DNA of 64,000 nucleotides from Catellatospora sp. KI3. GTDB taxonomy: Bacteria > Actinomycetota > Actinomycetes > Mycobacteriales > Micromonosporaceae. The stretch lies in NCBI RefSeq assembly GCF_029948125.1, contig NZ_JASAMB010000012.1, positions 124,001 through 188,000 on the forward strand, read 5' to 3'. This document shows, in pieces, positions 33,558 through 42,937 of this stretch (position 1 is its first letter; each line of letters starts with the position of its first letter). A program made the translations under genes and the position numbers. The notes beneath the pieces are model-generated. The model was not told where the DNA came from and did not search any database. It was given only the letters and a program-made list of their open reading frames with translations.

Positions 33558-35957
33558 GTGGACGCCACAGCCACGCCGCGCGACGTGCTACTCACCTGGC
33601 AGGACATCGCCGACGCCGCGACAGGGCTCGAACCCGCCATGCGCGAGCTACTGCTCGAGATCGTACGAGAGAAGGGGATTACTCTCGCCACCAGCGTCAT
33701 CACAGCGGAGGGACCGTGGTACGTCAGGTCGGTCCGGGTGCGTGGGCACATCGGCGTCGGACAGCAGCCCGTCGAGTTGAGCTTCACCCCCGCCCCCGGG
33801 CTCACTCTCATCACGGCGCGCAACGGAACTGGCAAGACCAGCGTCGCTGACGGACTCCGGCACAATCTCAGCGGTGGTTCGCAGCGTGCCTACCAGGTCC
33901 TCGCTGACAACGTCCACTGCGGCGACCGCGAGATCCTTGTGACGGTCACCAACGGCCACCGCGACGTCGAGATCGTGTGCGGATCGGACAAGGTCGTATC
34001 GTGGCGCGATTCGGCGGGCATGTCCGCCACTCCCCCCGTTGAGTGGGCTGAAGCGTTCGCCCGCTACATGCCGGTCCTGCTATACCCAGAGGTCTCCCAG
34101 GTCATCCAGGATCCGGGCAACCTTCACTCGTTCCTGAAGGACGCGCTCGAACTCGGCGCATTGGAAGAGCTTCAGGCCAGACTGAAACCCGTCAGGGAAG
34201 CCGGCATGGCAGCTAGGCGTGAGCTAGATCGAACGTTCAGCACGGCGGTCAACTCCGTGCACCGCAGCGGCCGCCCAGACCTCGAGTCGCTCCTACGCTC
34301 TTGTGGATCCGCCGCCGATCCGGACACGGTGCAGCACATCCGAGCGCTCGTCGGCGACCTGGCGGACACGGCCCCACCTCCGCCGAGCCTGCCCGAGCTT
34401 TGGCAGGACGACAGCGTCCGACGGAGCGGCGCCGTCTCCGCGCTCCAGCGCCTCGCTGGTGCCCGAGCTGCCAGTTTGCCTGGCGCGGCAGCGGTCCGCG
34501 ACGCTCTTGCCAGGCTGCTCGACCACGATAACCCGCTGCTGACCCGCAACCGTGAGCACGATGTCTGCCCCCTGTGCCAGGCTGGAGGTCGCGGCTGGGT
34601 GGAGATCGCGACTAGCACCAGGATCCGCCTCGACGAGACGACCGACGCCATAGGGGTGGCCGAAACAGCAGCCGCCAAGGCGTTGGCGAACCTCACCTCG
34701 TGCCTGCCGCCGGCGCTTCCAGCATCCCTACGTGAAGCGTTGCACCGGCAGGCCGCCCCCGCGTACGAGCTGCGCATCAAGCAGTGGGACCGGCTCGCCC
34801 ACATCGCCGCCGACCTGAGCCCGTACACGATGTCCGCCGAGACACTAACGATGGTCCTGGACGAGTGTGCCGATCTGGCGGTCTGGTATGCACCGATCCG
34901 CGAGCAGCTGTTCGCTGTGCGAGACGAAGCCATCGCTGCCCAGGCAACCATCAAGGCTCACATCGAGTTGTGGATCGAGACCTTGACCGGGACTCGGCCA
35001 GCGCTCGCGCGACTGGCAGTCGCTGAGCGGCTCAACCGCAGAGTGGACACCTGGCTGCGCACCTCACGGGAGGAGATCTTCGGGCCGATCGGCACCCAGG
35101 TCAAGCAGCTGTGGGCTGTGCTCAACTCCGATACCGACCTGAGGCTCATCGACATCGCGCTGACCGGCGGAACCCAGCGCCAGCGCAGCGTCGCACTGGC
35201 GCTGGCCGACGGTGATGTCGTGGTTCCGGCCGGCCGCAACAGCTCGGCCGTGCTGAGCACAGGCCAGCGCAACGCCCTGTCCCTCGCGACGTATCTCCCC
35301 CGAGCCACCCAGCCGGAGAGCCCGTTCGGATTCCTGATTCTCGACGACCCGATCCATGCGTTCGACACCTGGCGCGTACGCTACCTCGCCGCTCACCTGC
35401 TCGAACTCGCCACTCGTTTCCAAGTGGTCGTATTCACCCACGACGACCGACTCTGGCGGGAGTTCCGGGCGTTCGGCGCCCGGCCCACCCACATGCGCAT
35501 GGATCGGCGCGGCGCACCGCAGCCGCAGGTTCGAATCTCACACGTCACCAGCCCGGGTGCGCACCTGCTCGACGACCTGCAGGAAATGCTGGACAAAGAG
35601 GCCAGGAAGCCTATCGGCACCCCGGAGGCCACTACGGCCATGACGCTGGCGCTGTGCCGTCAGGCCCTCGACACGGAGGTCGTGACCCAGATCGAGATCA
35701 TGGCACGGCGCATCAAGCTTGCTGAGGCGAAGGTGGCCGAAGACCTCCGGGCGAAGCGAAAGACCCGTGAACAGCTGGGTCTTCTCAACGAGTACGCGCA
35801 ACGCGCGGGCATCCAGCCGGTACCTACCCATCCCTATGACCAGACGATCCGGGCCCTCAACGGCGGGTCCCACGGCCGCGTGCCGAATGGTGACCTACAG
35901 CGGTGGGTGCGCGACACCCGCGAGATCATTCGCGTCGTCAACGGGATTGGTGGCTGA
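33558..35957 (+). CDS. SMC/Rad50-like ATPase with CPLC motif
   Basis: A 799-residue ATPase. Walker A ARNGTGKT lies at 87-94 after GLTLIT, a CPLC motif (Cys337/Cys340) sits in the helical middle part like a half zinc hook, the signature-like segment is VLSTGQRNALSLATYL, and Walker B is FLILDDPIHAFD (Asp596-Asp597). A long helical C-terminal extension with AEAKVAEDLRAKRKTREQLG follows. GTG 33558 has GGAAGG 6 nt upstream. It overlaps the next small gene by 8 nt. This looks like the ATPase of a two-gene defence unit (compare Lamassu or OLD-type); exact class unknown. Confidence 0.82.
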   Translation: MDATATPRDVLLTWQDIADAATGLEPAMRELLLEIVREKGITLATSVITAEGPWYVRSVRVRGHIGVGQQPVELSFTPAPGLTLITARNGTGKTSVADGLRHNLSGGSQRAYQVLADNVHCGDREILVTVTNGHRDVEIVCGSDKVVSWRDSAGMSATPPVEWAEAFARYMPVLLYPEVSQVIQDPGNLHSFLKDALELGALEELQARLKPVREAGMAARRELDRTFSTAVNSVHRSGRPDLESLLRSCGSAADPDTVQHIRALVGDLADTAPPPPSLPELWQDDSVRRSGAVSALQRLAGARAASLPGAAAVRDALARLLDHDNPLLTRNREHDVCPLCQAGGRGWVEIATSTRIRLDETTDAIGVAETAAAKALANLTSCLPPALPASLREALHRQAAPAYELRIKQWDRLAHIAADLSPYTMSAETLTMVLDECADLAVWYAPIREQLFAVRDEAIAAQATIKAHIELWIETLTGTRPALARLAVAERLNRRVDTWLRTSREEIFGPIGTQVKQLWAVLNSDTDLRLIDIALTGGTQRQRSVALALADGDVVVPAGRNSSAVLSTGQRNALSLATYLPRATQPESPFGFLILDDPIHAFDTWRVRYLAAHLLELATRFQVVVFTHDDRLWREFRAFGARPTHMRMDRRGAPQPQVRISHVTSPGAHLLDDLQEMLDKEARKPIGTPEATTAMTLALCRQALDTEVVTQIEIMARRIKLAEAKVAEDLRAKRKTREQLGLLNEYAQRAGIQPVPTHPYDQTIRALNGGSHGRVPNGDLQRWVRDTREIIRVVNGIGG

Positions 35958-36411
35958 CGTGGCAAAGTTCTCCGACGTCAGCATCACCGATCTCGAAACT
36001 GCGTACACGGCATGGCCAGGCAGCTCCGACGAGAAGGCGGCCCTGTGGGCGCTGATCCTGCGCGTGCGCATCGAACGCGCCGCAGCAGGGCTGCCGCGCT
36101 CAGTGATCGCCGCGCCGCCTGAGGGTTCGGTGGTCGAACGGCGCCTATACCTCAGCCTTGGCGATCCAGGGCTCGCACATACCGAGCAGACTCAGCGTCT
36201 CCGCCGAGTCTCGGCGGCCGTCGGGGTGTACAGCGCGATCTGCGAGCTGCTGCACGGCCGCAATCCGGACTCCCAACCGCCGCTGCAGGACATCGACGCG
36301 TGGACCATCGCGGTCAACGCTCTGGAGACCGAATTAGGCGTCGATCAACCCGTGGCGACAGCGGGCCGAGGCGGCGCCGACAGTGTCGGCGTGGGTGGCA
36401 CGAGCACTTGA
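35950..36411 (+). CDS. Small partner protein of the CPLC ATPase
   Basis: A 153-residue protein from GTG 35950 (GTG 35959 also possible). It is mostly alpha-helical: DLETAYTAWPGSSDEKAALW, then LRVRIERAAAGLPRSVI, then RRVSAAVGVYSAICELLHGR. No catalytic motif is visible. Overlap with the ATPase stop shows tight coupling, so it is likely a regulatory or structural partner. Not recognised. Confidence 0.7.
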   Translation: MADVAKFSDVSITDLETAYTAWPGSSDEKAALWALILRVRIERAAAGLPRSVIAAPPEGSVVERRLYLSLGDPGLAHTEQTQRLRRVSAAVGVYSAICELLHGRNPDSQPPLQDIDAWTIAVNALETELGVDQPVATAGRGGADSVGVGGTST

Positions 36412-36424
36412 CTCACATACCGGC

Positions 36425-36466
36425 GGTCGCCCGCTGGGGCTGCCTCTGGCGGACCGGCGGGCGACC
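36425..36466. terminator. 10-bp stem hairpin between convergent genes
   Basis: GGTCGCCCGC (36425-36434) and GCGGGCGACC (36457-36466), loop 22 nt, 14 bp after the stop of the small ATPase-partner gene and 72 bp before the GNAT stop. Confidence 0.5.
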
Positions 36467-36537
36467 TGGTCGGCGCGTTCGGGTATGGCGCGTCGGACCT
36501 GTCTTCGCAGCCTCACCAATATCGTGCGGACAACGTA

Positions 36538-37071
36538 TCAGGGTAATGGCAGGTACATGATCTCCATGTGCGGTCGCGGGTTCTCCGGCGTTGGATAGCT
36601 GTCACCGGCCTTCTGCCACCCGGCCCGGCGATAGACGGCCATAGCGGGAGCGTGCGGCCGTGCCGGCAGCACCGCATACCGCTCTGGCCGGTCGGTGAGA
36701 ACGCGGCGCATCAGCTCCTCGCCGATGCCGCGTCCTCGCCACGCCTGCAGAACCGCCCACTCGAGGATGAAGCAGCGGTCGACTCCCGCTAGGAAGTCCG
36801 GCGGAGGCGCCGCCGCCCGGCGGAACCACCTGCTGCCTTCCATGGTGATGGCGTACTCGAATCCGACCAGCTCCTGGCCGTGGCATGCCACCACGCATCT
36901 GAAACCAGGAAGGCTTGCGTGAGAAAGCAGATCATCGCCGAACGTCGCGATTTGCTCAGGGGTGTCGAAGTACGGCGGCTCGGTAAAGACGGACGCATAC
37001 ACGGCGACGATGGCGTCGCGGTTCTGGGCGACTGCCCATTGGTCGAGCGTTTCGTAGGTGATGGGGGTCAT
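36538..37071 (-). CDS. GNAT family N-acetyltransferase
   Basis: A 177-residue GNAT protein: acetyl-CoA loop EWAVLQAWRGRGIGEELMRR near residue 105, N-terminal AIVAVYASVFTEPPYFDTPE, and a C-terminal MAVYRRAGWQKAG motif. Substrate unknown; toxins and antibiotics are common targets. ATG 37071 overlaps the stop of an upstream truncated gene as ATGA. Confidence 0.88.
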   Translation of the reverse strand: MTPITYETLDQWAVAQNRDAIVAVYASVFTEPPYFDTPEQIATFGDDLLSHASLPGFRCVVACHGQELVGFEYAITMEGSRWFRRAAAPPPDFLAGVDRCFILEWAVLQAWRGRGIGEELMRRVLTDRPERYAVLPARPHAPAMAVYRRAGWQKAGDSYPTPENPRPHMEIMYLPLP

Positions 37072-37475
37072 GGGGTCAGCTGCAGCCGTTCGCGCAGCGC
37101 GAGCGCCGCAGGTCGGTGCGTCTCGACCTGCGGCACGGTGTCCATTCCCCGGCGCGCGATGCTGAGCACCGAGCCGCTGCGGGCCGCTGGAAGGTGGTCG
37201 AGTACTCGATGTGCCTCATCGAGGCCCTCGGACACGCTGCCGTCGATGATCAGGCACCGCGCCTTGTGCAGCTCCACCTTGGCCCGATCCGGTGCCAGCG
37301 ACGTCGAGCCATAGAGCGCCAGTGCCGTGTCCTGCGCCGAGTACGCGGCGGCGGTACGACCTATCGCCGTTAGGACGTAGCTCGTGGTGTGCCAGAGCCT
37401 GACCTCGGGCCAGCCGAACATCGTTGTCGAGTCGCGTGCCGTCGCGTCCGGCACCTGGTAACTGAGCTCGGCCAC
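37068..37475 (-). pseudogene. C-terminal part of an HTH/TPR-type regulator
   Basis: Reads DSTTMFGWPEVRLWHTTSYV, then AYSAQDTALALYGSTSLAPD and AKVELHKARCLIIDGSVSEG, the C-terminal tetratricopeptide-like half of actinobacterial XRE-type regulators (full length about 400). An in-frame TAG lies 9 bp before the GTG start and no HTH half is found upstream. It is most likely a truncated remnant whose GNAT partner survives. Confidence 0.6.
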
Positions 37476-37684
37476 CCGCCGCTAGCAGCCGCGAAGTTAA
37501 GAGCTGGAGTGGCGCCCGCGAATACGTTTGGTCACCCAAAAGGGTGACGACCGTCTGCGTTCGAGGCGCGATTCGACGTGTAACAGCGCATTCAGGGCCC
37601 ACGCACCTGGAGAAGACGACACGTCACCGCCGTGCCATGGGGTCACCGTCGCTGATTGTCAGATGGCTCACGGACACTGACGGC

Positions 37685-38029
37685 ATGGCCGAAGGATTGC
37701 CGAACGACGTAGACGAGATCATTGATCTGATCGCCAGGTGGGCGGCGGGTTACAGCACCGGCTTGAAGTGGAACGAGGTGGCAAAGTTGAAGGCCGACAT
37801 GATGAATGTGCCAAGCCGGTGGCGGAACGTCACCACCGCGTCACTGCGCACGAAGTGTCTGTCCGCGGGGCTTAGCGTCGATGACACCGAGATCATCGTC
37901 GAACTGCTCAGAAAACGTCAGGCAGGGCGTCGGCTCCGTCCGACGGCAGGTTACCGCGACTTCCGGTTCCAGCAGCTGCCAGTTGAGGGACCGACGGTCT
38001 GCATTGCTGTAGCAGCCGGGGATGTGTGA
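37685..38029 (+). CDS. Small protein of unknown function
   Basis: A 114-residue protein from ATG 37685 (ATG 37637 possible, no good ribosome site for either). The N-terminal half is helical (LPNDVDEIIDLIARWAAGYS, then KWNEVAKLKADMMNVP), followed by TEIIVELLRKRQAGRRLRPT. Its stop overlaps the next small gene's GTG as GTGA, so the two are a pair. No family recognised. Confidence 0.55.
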   Translation: MAEGLPNDVDEIIDLIARWAAGYSTGLKWNEVAKLKADMMNVPSRWRNVTTASLRTKCLSAGLSVDDTEIIVELLRKRQAGRRLRPTAGYRDFRFQQLPVEGPTVCIAVAAGDV

Positions 38030-38223
38030 GCAACATGGTATGGACAAAGCCGTGCAGGACGTGCGGCGCTGATGCGCAGATCACCGTACAGCCGCCGGAG
38101 CGTCAACGCCCGCTCAAGCCGAACGAACGGCCGAGTATGGCTCCGACCACCCTCGACGAATGGCTCTGCCCAGAGGGTCACCGCCACGAGCTGACCTACA
38201 GTGAAGTTCGCGCACTTGAGTGA
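38026..38223 (+). CDS. Small zinc-ribbon-like protein
   Basis: A 65-residue protein: KPCRTCGADAQITV at the N-terminus and LDEWLCPEGHRHELT near the end, giving C-x2-C and C-x3-H, a probable treble-clef or ribbon. GTG 38026 overlaps the preceding stop by 4 nt with GCCGGGG upstream. The DUF4238 gene follows closely. Function unknown. Confidence 0.6.
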   Translation: MSNMVWTKPCRTCGADAQITVQPPERQRPLKPNERPSMAPTTLDEWLCPEGHRHELTYSEVRALE

Positions 38224-38326
38224 GGATGTGGACGGCTGGAGGCTGGTCAAGGAGGTTCGGAACCCGTGGGGTCAGGTACCCCTTACTGCTGGTGGCCGCT
38301 CCTTGCACGGACGCGCACGCGCTTAC

Positions 38327-39325
38327 ATGGACAAGTTGCTGAGCTTGCAGACGGCCAAGGACCCGGTGAGCCGCCAGCATCATTACGTACCGAGGACCTA
38401 CCTTCGTCGGTGGTCCTTTGACGGCAAGCGTATATGGACCCTCGACACCGTTACGGGAGCGGTGAAGCCGCTCGGGCTCGCCGATGTGTGTGTCAAGGAG
38501 AATTTTTATCGAGTTGTGGGGCCGAATGGCGTTGCTCACAATCGGGTGGAGTTGCTCTTCGGCGTCGTAGACGATGAACTTCGACGGTTACAGGTTTTGT
38601 TCAACGATATCGAAGACCCAAACGTTCTGGAGTTCGACGATCTGATCGCCTTGGGTGTCACGGTCGCTGTACAGCACATGCGCACCCTGCAAATGCGGCG
38701 GCTCCGGCAACAACACCATGCGTGGCTCGTTGCACAGAATCCAGACCAGTTCACCGAGATGAACGACCCCGAGAACCCCTTTCTCGCCGCCGGCATCCAC
38801 ACCGAACTGTTGTTCAAGGCGATGTGGGAGGCTGCCGACGTGCTCACGACCCGGCAGATCGAGGTGTGGCATGACCTCGACGGCCGATTCCTGACATGCG
38901 ATGCACCGGTCCTTATCCCCTTCATTCGCAACGTCCGACCGAGTCTCCTAGAGGCGCCCTATGTCATTTGGCCAATCAGCCCACACCGAGCCGTCGCCTT
39001 AGCCAACGAGGTCATCGGTGAGAAAGCTGTCATTCGCGAGGCAACCGGCAAGCTTGTTGGTTTGGTCCGTGACGGCGTGCAGCAGGGCCGCGAGCGCATG
39101 GTCTTCGCCAGTGAGGCGCAGAGCGGCCGGTTGCCCCAGAACAAGTTGTTTCGGCGACGGGCCCAGATACGACTCCGATGCTCTCAGTGGACGCCACGGG
39201 GTAGATACGTGGATCCTCCTGGATGTTGCGTGGAACAGTCGGAGGCCTTCGCAGTCGGTCCGGACGTCGATCTTTGCAATCAGGGCCTTCATGTACCCGC
39301 GCCAAACATGTCGGACTACAAGTAG
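38327..39325 (+). CDS. DUF4238 family protein
   Basis: A 332-residue protein starting shortly before the family hallmark SRQHHYVPRTYLRRWSFDGK, with KENFYRVVG and the C-terminal-half motif GRFLTCDAPVLIPF, then YVIWPISPHRAVAL. The frame is open to 38201 (GTG overlapping the zinc-ribbon gene); ATG 38327 is my choice but lacks a clear ribosome site. DUF4238 proteins are frequent in defence and accessory regions; biochemical role unknown. It converges on a second, divergent DUF4238 gene. Confidence 0.82.
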   Translation: MDKLLSLQTAKDPVSRQHHYVPRTYLRRWSFDGKRIWTLDTVTGAVKPLGLADVCVKENFYRVVGPNGVAHNRVELLFGVVDDELRRLQVLFNDIEDPNVLEFDDLIALGVTVAVQHMRTLQMRRLRQQHHAWLVAQNPDQFTEMNDPENPFLAAGIHTELLFKAMWEAADVLTTRQIEVWHDLDGRFLTCDAPVLIPFIRNVRPSLLEAPYVIWPISPHRAVALANEVIGEKAVIREATGKLVGLVRDGVQQGRERMVFASEAQSGRLPQNKLFRRRAQIRLRCSQWTPRGRYVDPPGCCVEQSEAFAVGPDVDLCNQGLHVPAPNMSDYK

Positions 39326-39746
39326 TTTATGACACTGACCAGCATTGTTACATGATTCATGATTGCCACTGGCGTCGGTTGCTGCTGCCACTGGCGGCGT
39401 CACCCAGCCGGTGTCGACAGCATGACGATCTCGCACATCGCCCCGGGTGAACCATTTCCGTGCCCTACACCGCGGCCCGTAAGCTGCGCTCGTCCATGTC
39501 TGCTCGAATGCCGCTAACTGGCCGGATGGACCGCGCTGATCCTCCGGACCCAGTGGTACTCGGTTGGGGACGCCGAGCGACTGCTCATCATTGATGCAGA
39601 AAGCGTACCGGGCCGCAGGATCTCCATCCCGCGCGTTTACCTTCGAGCAGGCTGGTCGGCAACGTGTATGAGATGCGAGCCAACGGTGTCGCCGACCTAC
39701 AATTCCGTCTGGTATTTGCGAATAGACTCAACTAAACGAGTTGGCT
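39326..39746. other. Convergent intergenic region
   Basis: About 420 bp between the two DUF4238 genes. No intact frame, strong hairpin or repeat is evident. Confidence 0.5.
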
Positions 39747-40775
39747 CTAGCGACGTTTACGGCGTCGTTCCGTTTTACGGTTCGTCGGGGGCCTGTTGTA
39801 GCGGGTGAGCATCTCCGCGTTAGGGCCTCCAGCAACCTCAAAAAGCGGCATGTCATCGGGCATCTCCGTGGGCAGAACGTCGTGGTCGGGATGCATGAAG
39901 ATGTGTTCGTATGCGTTCTGCACAAGCCTGTAATTAACCGTGGCCAGGGTTGCTGGATCGCCAGGGAGCACGCCCTCTGCTCCAACATCGTGGCGTGTAA
40001 GCACGAGGAGATGTCGCGGACTAAGCGGATACCACAATTCATCAGCAGTGGCGAGGCCAAGAGAGTCCGTCGGCAGCGGGTTGTGCATATAGAGCGCAAC
40101 CGGCTCGTCGCACGTCAAAAGAGAAGGCTGGCCGTAGTCGAAAAGGTACCAGCGCATCCTCATGAGAAATGGGAGCGCACCGAGCGCATTCTGCCCCATG
40201 GAGCCGATGTGCACGTTCGGATCGACGCTGAACTCAAAGGAATCGAGGTTCTCAATAAACTCTCGCGTCGCGTCCAGGCTACCGGAATCTACCTCTACGC
40301 CCCCATCGGCGAGAGAGTTCAGAAGCTGTTCGGGCGTTGCGTTCCACAGTCGAAGCCTTGCCATCAGGTCTGCCTGCAACTCAAGTGCTCGTCTCGTCTT
40401 TCGCCCCCGCGTCATTTGAAAAGCGATCAGAGTTGCGAGCAGTACCCTGTCTTCGCTTTGTGGCGGAAAGACTTGAAATACCCCCAGAGCATTCTTGATT
40501 ACTGATGAGGCTTGATCCTCGATTTTGGATAGCATCTGCTCGGCATGCCCGTGCAATTCGCCGTCATCACCGACGTACGTATAGAAGTCACGCTCAGCGC
40601 CAGCATTTGTGACGTGAGTCCGGAATCGCTTGCCGGAGGTCTTCTGAACCACCAAGATTTCCTTGGCCGAATTCGACCACATCTCAAGCTGAAACCGAGG
40701 CACAATGTGATGGGGAGCACCCACCTGCTCATCTGGGTTGCCCCGGAGTGGCCATTCATTCGTTGAGTTCATCAT
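39747..40775 (-). CDS. DUF4238 family protein (second)
   Basis: A 342-residue protein with PHHIVPRFQLEMWSN in place of the RQHYVPRFYL motif, AERDFYTYVGDDGELHGHAE, then LLATLIAFQMTRGRKTR and SLLTCDEPVALYM, then LWYPLSPRHLLVL. All match the order of the other DUF4238 protein, though identity is low. It ends in a basic tail (NRKTERRRKRR). It lies 17 bp downstream of the AbiU2-like gene and its base composition is less GC-rich than the surrounding genome, suggesting separate acquisition. Confidence 0.82.
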   Translation of the reverse strand: MMNSTNEWPLRGNPDEQVGAPHHIVPRFQLEMWSNSAKEILVVQKTSGKRFRTHVTNAGAERDFYTYVGDDGELHGHAEQMLSKIEDQASSVIKNALGVFQVFPPQSEDRVLLATLIAFQMTRGRKTRRALELQADLMARLRLWNATPEQLLNSLADGGVEVDSGSLDATREFIENLDSFEFSVDPNVHIGSMGQNALGALPFLMRMRWYLFDYGQPSLLTCDEPVALYMHNPLPTDSLGLATADELWYPLSPRHLLVLTRHDVGAEGVLPGDPATLATVNYRLVQNAYEHIFMHPDHDVLPTEMPDDMPLFEVAGGPNAEMLTRYNRPPTNRKTERRRKRR

Positions 40776-40792
40776 ATACTTTCGGGATCCGA

Positions 40793-41425
40793 CTAGGGCG
40801 TTAGGACCGTGCGCCACGGCTGATCAAAGACCGTGGTCCAGTCGAACTGAAGCACGGGTAGCAACATTAGGTCGACACCGGTTACCAGCAACTCATACCG
40901 ATGAAGGCGTTCGCCCAGCAAATCGATGACCTTATTAAGTTCAGCAAGGTCTGGAATCGCCATATTTGGAGCCTTATCCAGGTGAGCAAGATGCTTGTTG
41001 ACGTATTGGATCACCTTTTCGGCTACAGTCCGCAATTCATCGACATCTTGGCCAACCCGCTGTGGATTGACCGTCGTCCCGCCTTCGGCCCTGTAGTCAG
41101 AAGGAAGGAACCGGTACCGGTATGCGCCAGGCCGGGAGCGGATTCGATTTAATACTGCTACCAGAGAGCTGGTTGACGGGTCCTTGTCGGTGAGACGCCG
41201 GATGGCTATGCAGGATGCCTGAGCGTACTGGCTGATGAGCCAGTATAGGAAGAACGGGCTGCCGCTTACGTGATCACTTGCCTCGGCGATCCGGGTCGTC
41301 CGTTGGCAGATTTCCCGGCTGAGCATGAGCATTTGGATGTCGTCGCGTGCGGCCTGGAGTCGCAAGGTCGTCACCCTTCGATGTTCAGCGTCCTCCTCCT
41401 CCACGTGCACCGCGTCCGGTTTCAT
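40793..41425 (-). CDS. AbiU2/HEPN-like protein
   Basis: A 210-residue all-helical protein. FFLYWLISQYAQASCIAIRR, then LTDKDPSTSSLVAVLNRI, resembles the AbiU2 domain, and VIQYVNKHLAHLDK occupies the place of the HEPN RxxxxH motif (Lys144-HLA-His148, so the Arg is replaced). ATG 41425 has AAGGGGG upstream. Forms an operon with the DUF4238 gene. Could be a toxin or abortive-infection protein, with DUF4238 as partner; inferred. Confidence 0.65.
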   Translation of the reverse strand: MKPDAVHVEEEDAEHRRVTTLRLQAARDDIQMLMLSREICQRTTRIAEASDHVSGSPFFLYWLISQYAQASCIAIRRLTDKDPSTSSLVAVLNRIRSRPGAYRYRFLPSDYRAEGGTTVNPQRVGQDVDELRTVAEKVIQYVNKHLAHLDKAPNMAIPDLAELNKVIDLLGERLHRYELLVTGVDLMLLPVLQFDWTTVFDQPWRTVLTP

Positions 41426-41945
41426 CTCATCCCCCTTTGCCTCTATCTAGGACACCGACGCTACGGGGCGACACCGCAGCCTTCAACACGTTTCGCGACA
41501 GTGTGAATCCACATCCGACATCACCACGGCCCCTCGACCGGCTTGGCCGGTTCGACCGCCGGTCCGCTGCTGTGGCGAAGATTCGCACACCCGCGGCTGG
41601 CGTGCCGCCCTTAGTCGGGCGGCTGCCGAGGTCAGCGGCCGCAGCGCGGCCAGCGCGCCGGACCTGTGAAGTTGTGGTAGACGCTCCTCCTACTCGTCGC
41701 ATAACACCTTCGGTCCGGATGGATAGGTACCCCAGACTCCGGCGTACAGGACGGCTCGTCCGCCCCAACTCCCCGAAAGACGATGACTCCGGTCTGCGGA
41801 GGCGTCGCGGGCGCCCCTCGCGAGACGGCGCGGGGGCACGCTTCCGCCGGAGCCTGTCCCCGCGCACGTGCAGACACCGAGGCACCGCGAGCAGACCGCA
41901 GGCCAAGGACCGGCCTAGCAATGGCGCGGCAGTCGCGTCGACATG
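41426..41945. other. Intergenic region
   Basis: About 520 bp upstream of the AbiU2-like gene and downstream of the HNH-like gene. Frames exist on both strands but look like GC-driven shadows. Nothing supported. Confidence 0.45.
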
Positions 41946-42839
41946 CTAGCCGGTGACACTTTCCTGTGTGTCAGGCAATGGGTACATATGGCGGCCCACC
42001 GAGCTGTTCAGCGCCGCCTGATCCTGATAGAGCTTCCGGACGAGCAATTCGCGCGGATCGGCGATCGGATAGACGATCTTGCGGTCGCGCTTGCTGAACG
42101 CGTTGCCGGCCGGGTACGCAAGCCATTGGTCGATGCGGGTCGCCTCGATGGGTGGCTTTGAGCCGTTGGCGAGGAAGATGAGGAACGGAGGGAAGGCGAC
42201 TGCCCAGAACTGGGTGCTGCTGCTCGTTGCCTGGCCAGTGAGGTCGACCGAGACGGACAGCACGCCATTGCGGAAGTAGCCCAGGTCGACGTTGGCGAGG
42301 GCGACGTGCACCGTGAGCGGCTCGATCGAAGCGGGCTTGTCCGACCGGTAGGCGGATACGAGCTGCGGGTAGACGTCCAGCAGATGTCGCGAGTCCTGAA
42401 CGGCCATTATCATGCCGAGCACCTGGCGGATGATCCTGCTTGGGTTCAGGGTGACGAGATGCTCTGTGCCGAGCCCGCGACCATGCTCCATTGGCAGGGT
42501 GAAGGCTCCGGTATCCTTGAAGACCCAGAACATGTCGTTGTGCGGCTGGCCGGTGACGTGGTGGAACCCTGCGGCGGCCCTTTGCAGGTGCCCGATGGTG
42601 TCGTCCCGCCAGAGCGCGTAGGCCTGCGGAAGTCCCCGGTCTCCGGCGCCGTTGTTGCAGGCCAAGCACAGCGACGGGATTGTGTGCCCGTCCTGGTAAC
42701 TGCGCAGGACTGCCAGCATTCCGTCCCGTTCGGTGTAGACGGTGATCGGCGACGCGTTGCCCGCGGCTCGTGGTGGCAGGTGCTCCTCCGTCATGGGCTT
42801 GTGCACGCCGCAGTGCCGACACCAGTCAAAAATCGTCAC
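41946..42839 (-). CDS. HNH-like zinc-binding protein
   Basis: A 297-residue protein. The N-terminal WCRHCGVHKPMTEEHLPPRA and later SLCLACNNGAG give two Cys-x2-Cys pairs around an EHLPP segment, the layout of HNH/treble-clef nucleases (Cys7, Cys10, His20, then CLACN near 58-62). The remaining 230 residues are unassigned, with VDLGYFRNGVLSVSVDLTGQ and AFPPFLIFLANGS strands. The GTG start has no Shine-Dalgarno and may be leaderless. Nuclease function is inferred. Confidence 0.7.
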   Translation of the reverse strand: MTIFDWCRHCGVHKPMTEEHLPPRAAGNASPITVYTERDGMLAVLRSYQDGHTIPSLCLACNNGAGDRGLPQAYALWRDDTIGHLQRAAAGFHHVTGQPHNDMFWVFKDTGAFTLPMEHGRGLGTEHLVTLNPSRIIRQVLGMIMAVQDSRHLLDVYPQLVSAYRSDKPASIEPLTVHVALANVDLGYFRNGVLSVSVDLTGQATSSSTQFWAVAFPPFLIFLANGSKPPIEATRIDQWLAYPAGNAFSKRDRKIVYPIADPRELLVRKLYQDQAALNSSVGRHMYPLPDTQESVTG

Positions 42840-42937
42840 CGGACAAGGCTACTTACCCCAGCTGCGGTCGCCACTGGCTTTTCGCCGGGGCCCGACTCTC
42901 ACGCGCATGGGCCCGTGTCCTGGGTCGGAGGCTTGTC

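Noticed and set aside
41347-41949. 200-codon plus-strand frame in the gap before the HNH-like gene
   Set aside because: Arg/Pro-rich, no start signal or motif; overlaps the AbiU2-like gene's end.
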